In this document: piece after piece, positions 31,889 to 33,126 of the stretch
Layout of the letters: each line of letters opens with the position of its first letter
Position numbering within the stretch: position 1 is the stretch's first letter
Source: Actinomycetota bacterium
Lineage (GTDB): Bacteria > Actinomycetota > Acidimicrobiia > IMCC26256 > VFJJ01
Assembly (NCBI GenBank): GCA_009886115.1
Contig: VFJJ01000160.1
Span: 1-33,126, forward strand
DNA length: 33,126 bases
Direction of reading: 5' to 3'
Position numbers and translations under genes: made by a program
Notes under the pieces: model-generated
What the model saw: the letters and a program-made list of their open reading frames with translations, nothing else
Told to the model about the DNA's origin: nothing
Database searches by the model: none

Positions 31889-32236
31889 GTGACGATCATC
31901 GTCGACACGGGAGTCCTGATCGCCGCAGCCGACACCGACGACACCGATCACGACCGCTGCGCGGCGGTGCTGCGCGACCACCACGGTGAGCTTCACGTGC
32001 CAGCGCCGGTCATCCCCGACGCCGACGGCTACGGCTACGGCTACGGCTGGGCGTTGCTCTCCGAGGCGCGAGTCCCTGCCCGGGTCGCCGTCGGTCGCAT
32101 GTTGCTGGCTGGCAACTCCCAAGCGATCGCCGTGGTACGTGTGGTGGCCGTCGACGACGACGGCCAGGTCCACTTCGCCGTCCTTCCCGGACCCGTCAAC
32201 AAGAACCAGCATCTGCTCGACCACGCGTCGGCCTGA
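31889..32236 (+). CDS. Chimeric or truncated PIN-domain toxin (VapC-like N-terminus)
   Basis: 115 residues. The first 45 follow a VapC ribonuclease: TIIVDTGVLIAAADTDD (first metal-binding Asp), then HDRCAAVLRDHHGELHVPAPVIPD. At that point, where VapC proteins have a conserved Glu and continue through two more acidic positions, the sequence passes through a GGCTAC x3 repeat (encoding YGYGYG) into an unrelated tail, RVPARVAVGRMLLAGNS and VHFAVLPGPVNKNQHLL. The tail is itself protein-like but not PIN. At least two of the expected metal ligands are therefore lost and the product is probably not an active toxin. It may be a decayed toxin or a recombinant of two genes. Confidence 0.6.
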   Translation: MTIIVDTGVLIAAADTDDTDHDRCAAVLRDHHGELHVPAPVIPDADGYGYGYGWALLSEARVPARVAVGRMLLAGNSQAIAVVRVVAVDDDGQVHFAVLPGPVNKNQHLLDHASA

Positions 32237-32369
32237 CAAGCCACCGGCGCGACGCCTCAGGAGCACCACGAGCTACATCGCGTGATCTCCAGGGCGTGCC
32301 AGCATCGCTATCCGCTGCCCCATGATCGAGGGCGAGCGGTGGTGGTGGTCGGCGTGGGAGGCTGGGCGT

Positions 32370-33126
32370 GTGGAGAGCCTGCCTTCGGGAACCGTCACCT
32401 TCTTGTTCAGCGATATCGAGGGTTCGACGCGTCGTTGGCAGGACGAACCCGAAGCGATGCGGGCCTTGCTTTCCGAGCACGACACGATCCTGAGGGACGT
32501 GATCGTCAAGCATCGTGGAACGCTGTTCAAGCACACCGGTGACGGGGTGGCGGCGGTGTTCGCTTCGGCGGCCGATGCGGTGAACGGGGCGGTCGACGCG
32601 CAGGCCCGGCTCCACGGGGTGTTACCGGTGCGGATGGGTTTGCATACCGGTGAGGCCGAGTTACGTGACGGCGACTATTTCGGCTCCACGTTGAACCGGT
32701 GTGCCCGGTTGATGGGTGTTGCGCATGGCGGCCAGGTCGTGTGCAGCGCCGCGACCGTCGAGTTGGTACGTGACCGGGATGATCTGACCGATCTGGGGGA
32801 GCATCGTCTGCGGGATCTGCTGCGGGCGGAGCACGTGTGGCAGGTCGGAGGTGGTGGTGAGTTCGCGGCGTTGCGGTCGCTGGCGAATTTGCCGACGAAC
32901 TTGCCGTTGCAGCAGACGTCGTTGATCGGCCGTGACGTTGATCTGACCGAGACGATCGAGGCGCTCGACGAGGCTGTTGTGGTGACCCTGACCGGTGTTG
33001 GTGGTGTGGGTAAGACACGGTTGGCGTTGCAGGTCGCGGCGGAGCTTCTGCCGGGGTTCGCGGGGGGAGCGTGGCTGGTCGAGTTGGCGGCGGTGGGTGA
33101 GGCCGAGACGTTGCTCGATGTGATCG
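32370..33126 (+). CDS. Class III adenylate/guanylate cyclase fused to an NB-type ATPase, N-terminal part
   Basis: The frame is open to the window end (252 codons). Residues 8-155 are a class III cyclase catalytic domain: TFLFSDIEGSTRRW with metal-binding D15, HTGDGVAAVF with D58, GLHTGEAE, and GSTLNRCARLM. Residues about 183 onward begin an AAA/NB-ARC ATPase with Walker A GVGGVGKT (209-216). Full-length relatives are 900-1100 residues with a C-terminal TPR or LuxR part, and make or sense cyclic nucleotides as signalling hubs. The GTG start has GGGAGG 8 bases upstream. Codon use is richer in TTG and GGT than in the neighbours, which hints at a different history. A cyclic nucleotide made here could in principle reach the CNB-domain kinase at 7036; that link is speculative. 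Confidence 0.88.
   Translation, partial: MESLPSGTVTFLFSDIEGSTRRWQDEPEAMRALLSEHDTILRDVIVKHRGTLFKHTGDGVAAVFASAADAVNGAVDAQARLHGVLPVRMGLHTGEAELRDGDYFGSTLNRCARLMGVAHGGQVVCSAATVELVRDRDDLTDLGEHRLRDLLRAEHVWQVGGGGEFAALRSLANLPTNLPLQQTSLIGRDVDLTETIEALDEAVVVTLTGVGGVGKTRLALQVAAELLPGFAGGAWLVELAAVGEAETLLDVI

Overview
The window is a GC-rich actinobacterial chromosome segment, and its style fits the Acidimicrobiia (an inference from gene content, not a phylogeny). The signs are many GTG starts, 1-4 base gene overlaps, several acyl-CoA dehydrogenases of the heteromeric FadE kind, two cytochromes P450, three Baeyer-Villiger-type flavin monooxygenases, an F420-type (Ddn-like) oxidoreductase, an LLM flavin oxidoreductase and a KstR-like TetR regulator. 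Most of it looks like accessory catabolism of a hydrophobic, probably cyclic substrate (steroid- or terpenoid-like) through CoA thioesters. No complete pathway can be read from the window.

Layout. 1-669 is the tail of a beta-lactamase-family serine hydrolase. 794-5778 is a minus-strand operon (acyl-CoA dehydrogenase, acyl-CoA ligase, SnoaL-like protein, flavin monooxygenase), with a second, shorter acyl-CoA dehydrogenase divergent at 5941-7008. 7036-10115 is a two-gene signalling unit: a cyclic-nucleotide-domain histidine kinase and a response regulator fused to cysteine-free glutaredoxin-like and thioredoxin-reductase-like domains. 10396-11637 is a P450 that ends in an 8-bp tandem repeat.

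11735-12394 is the most striking gene. It encodes a MerB (organomercurial lyase)-like protein whose frame is interrupted by one TGA exactly where MerB has catalytic Cys159. A 7-bp hairpin with a GGUC loop follows 12 bases after the TGA, as expected for a bacterial SECIS. I read it as a selenoprotein.

12518-16060 carries an LLM oxidoreductase, a second SnoaL-like protein, an SDR and a cyclase-family hydrolase. 16176-19898 carries a hydrolase remnant, a double-hotdog dehydratase, an acyl-CoA dehydrogenase and an amidohydrolase. 20025-20192 is an SDR fragment.

20206-28880 is an eight-gene minus-strand operon: flavin monooxygenase, hotdog/thiolase ORF, DUF35 OB-fold protein, amidohydrolase, CoA transferase, an SDR with its catalytic segment deleted, a Ddn-like protein and a P450. 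It is divergent from a KstR-like TetR regulator (29008) and a third flavin monooxygenase (29724). A TTCTAG-type operator lies between the two directions. The right end holds an antitoxin, a chimeric PIN-type toxin, and the start of a class III adenylate cyclase/NB-ATPase regulator cut off by the window.

No tRNA, rRNA, CRISPR array, insertion sequence or phage gene was recognised.
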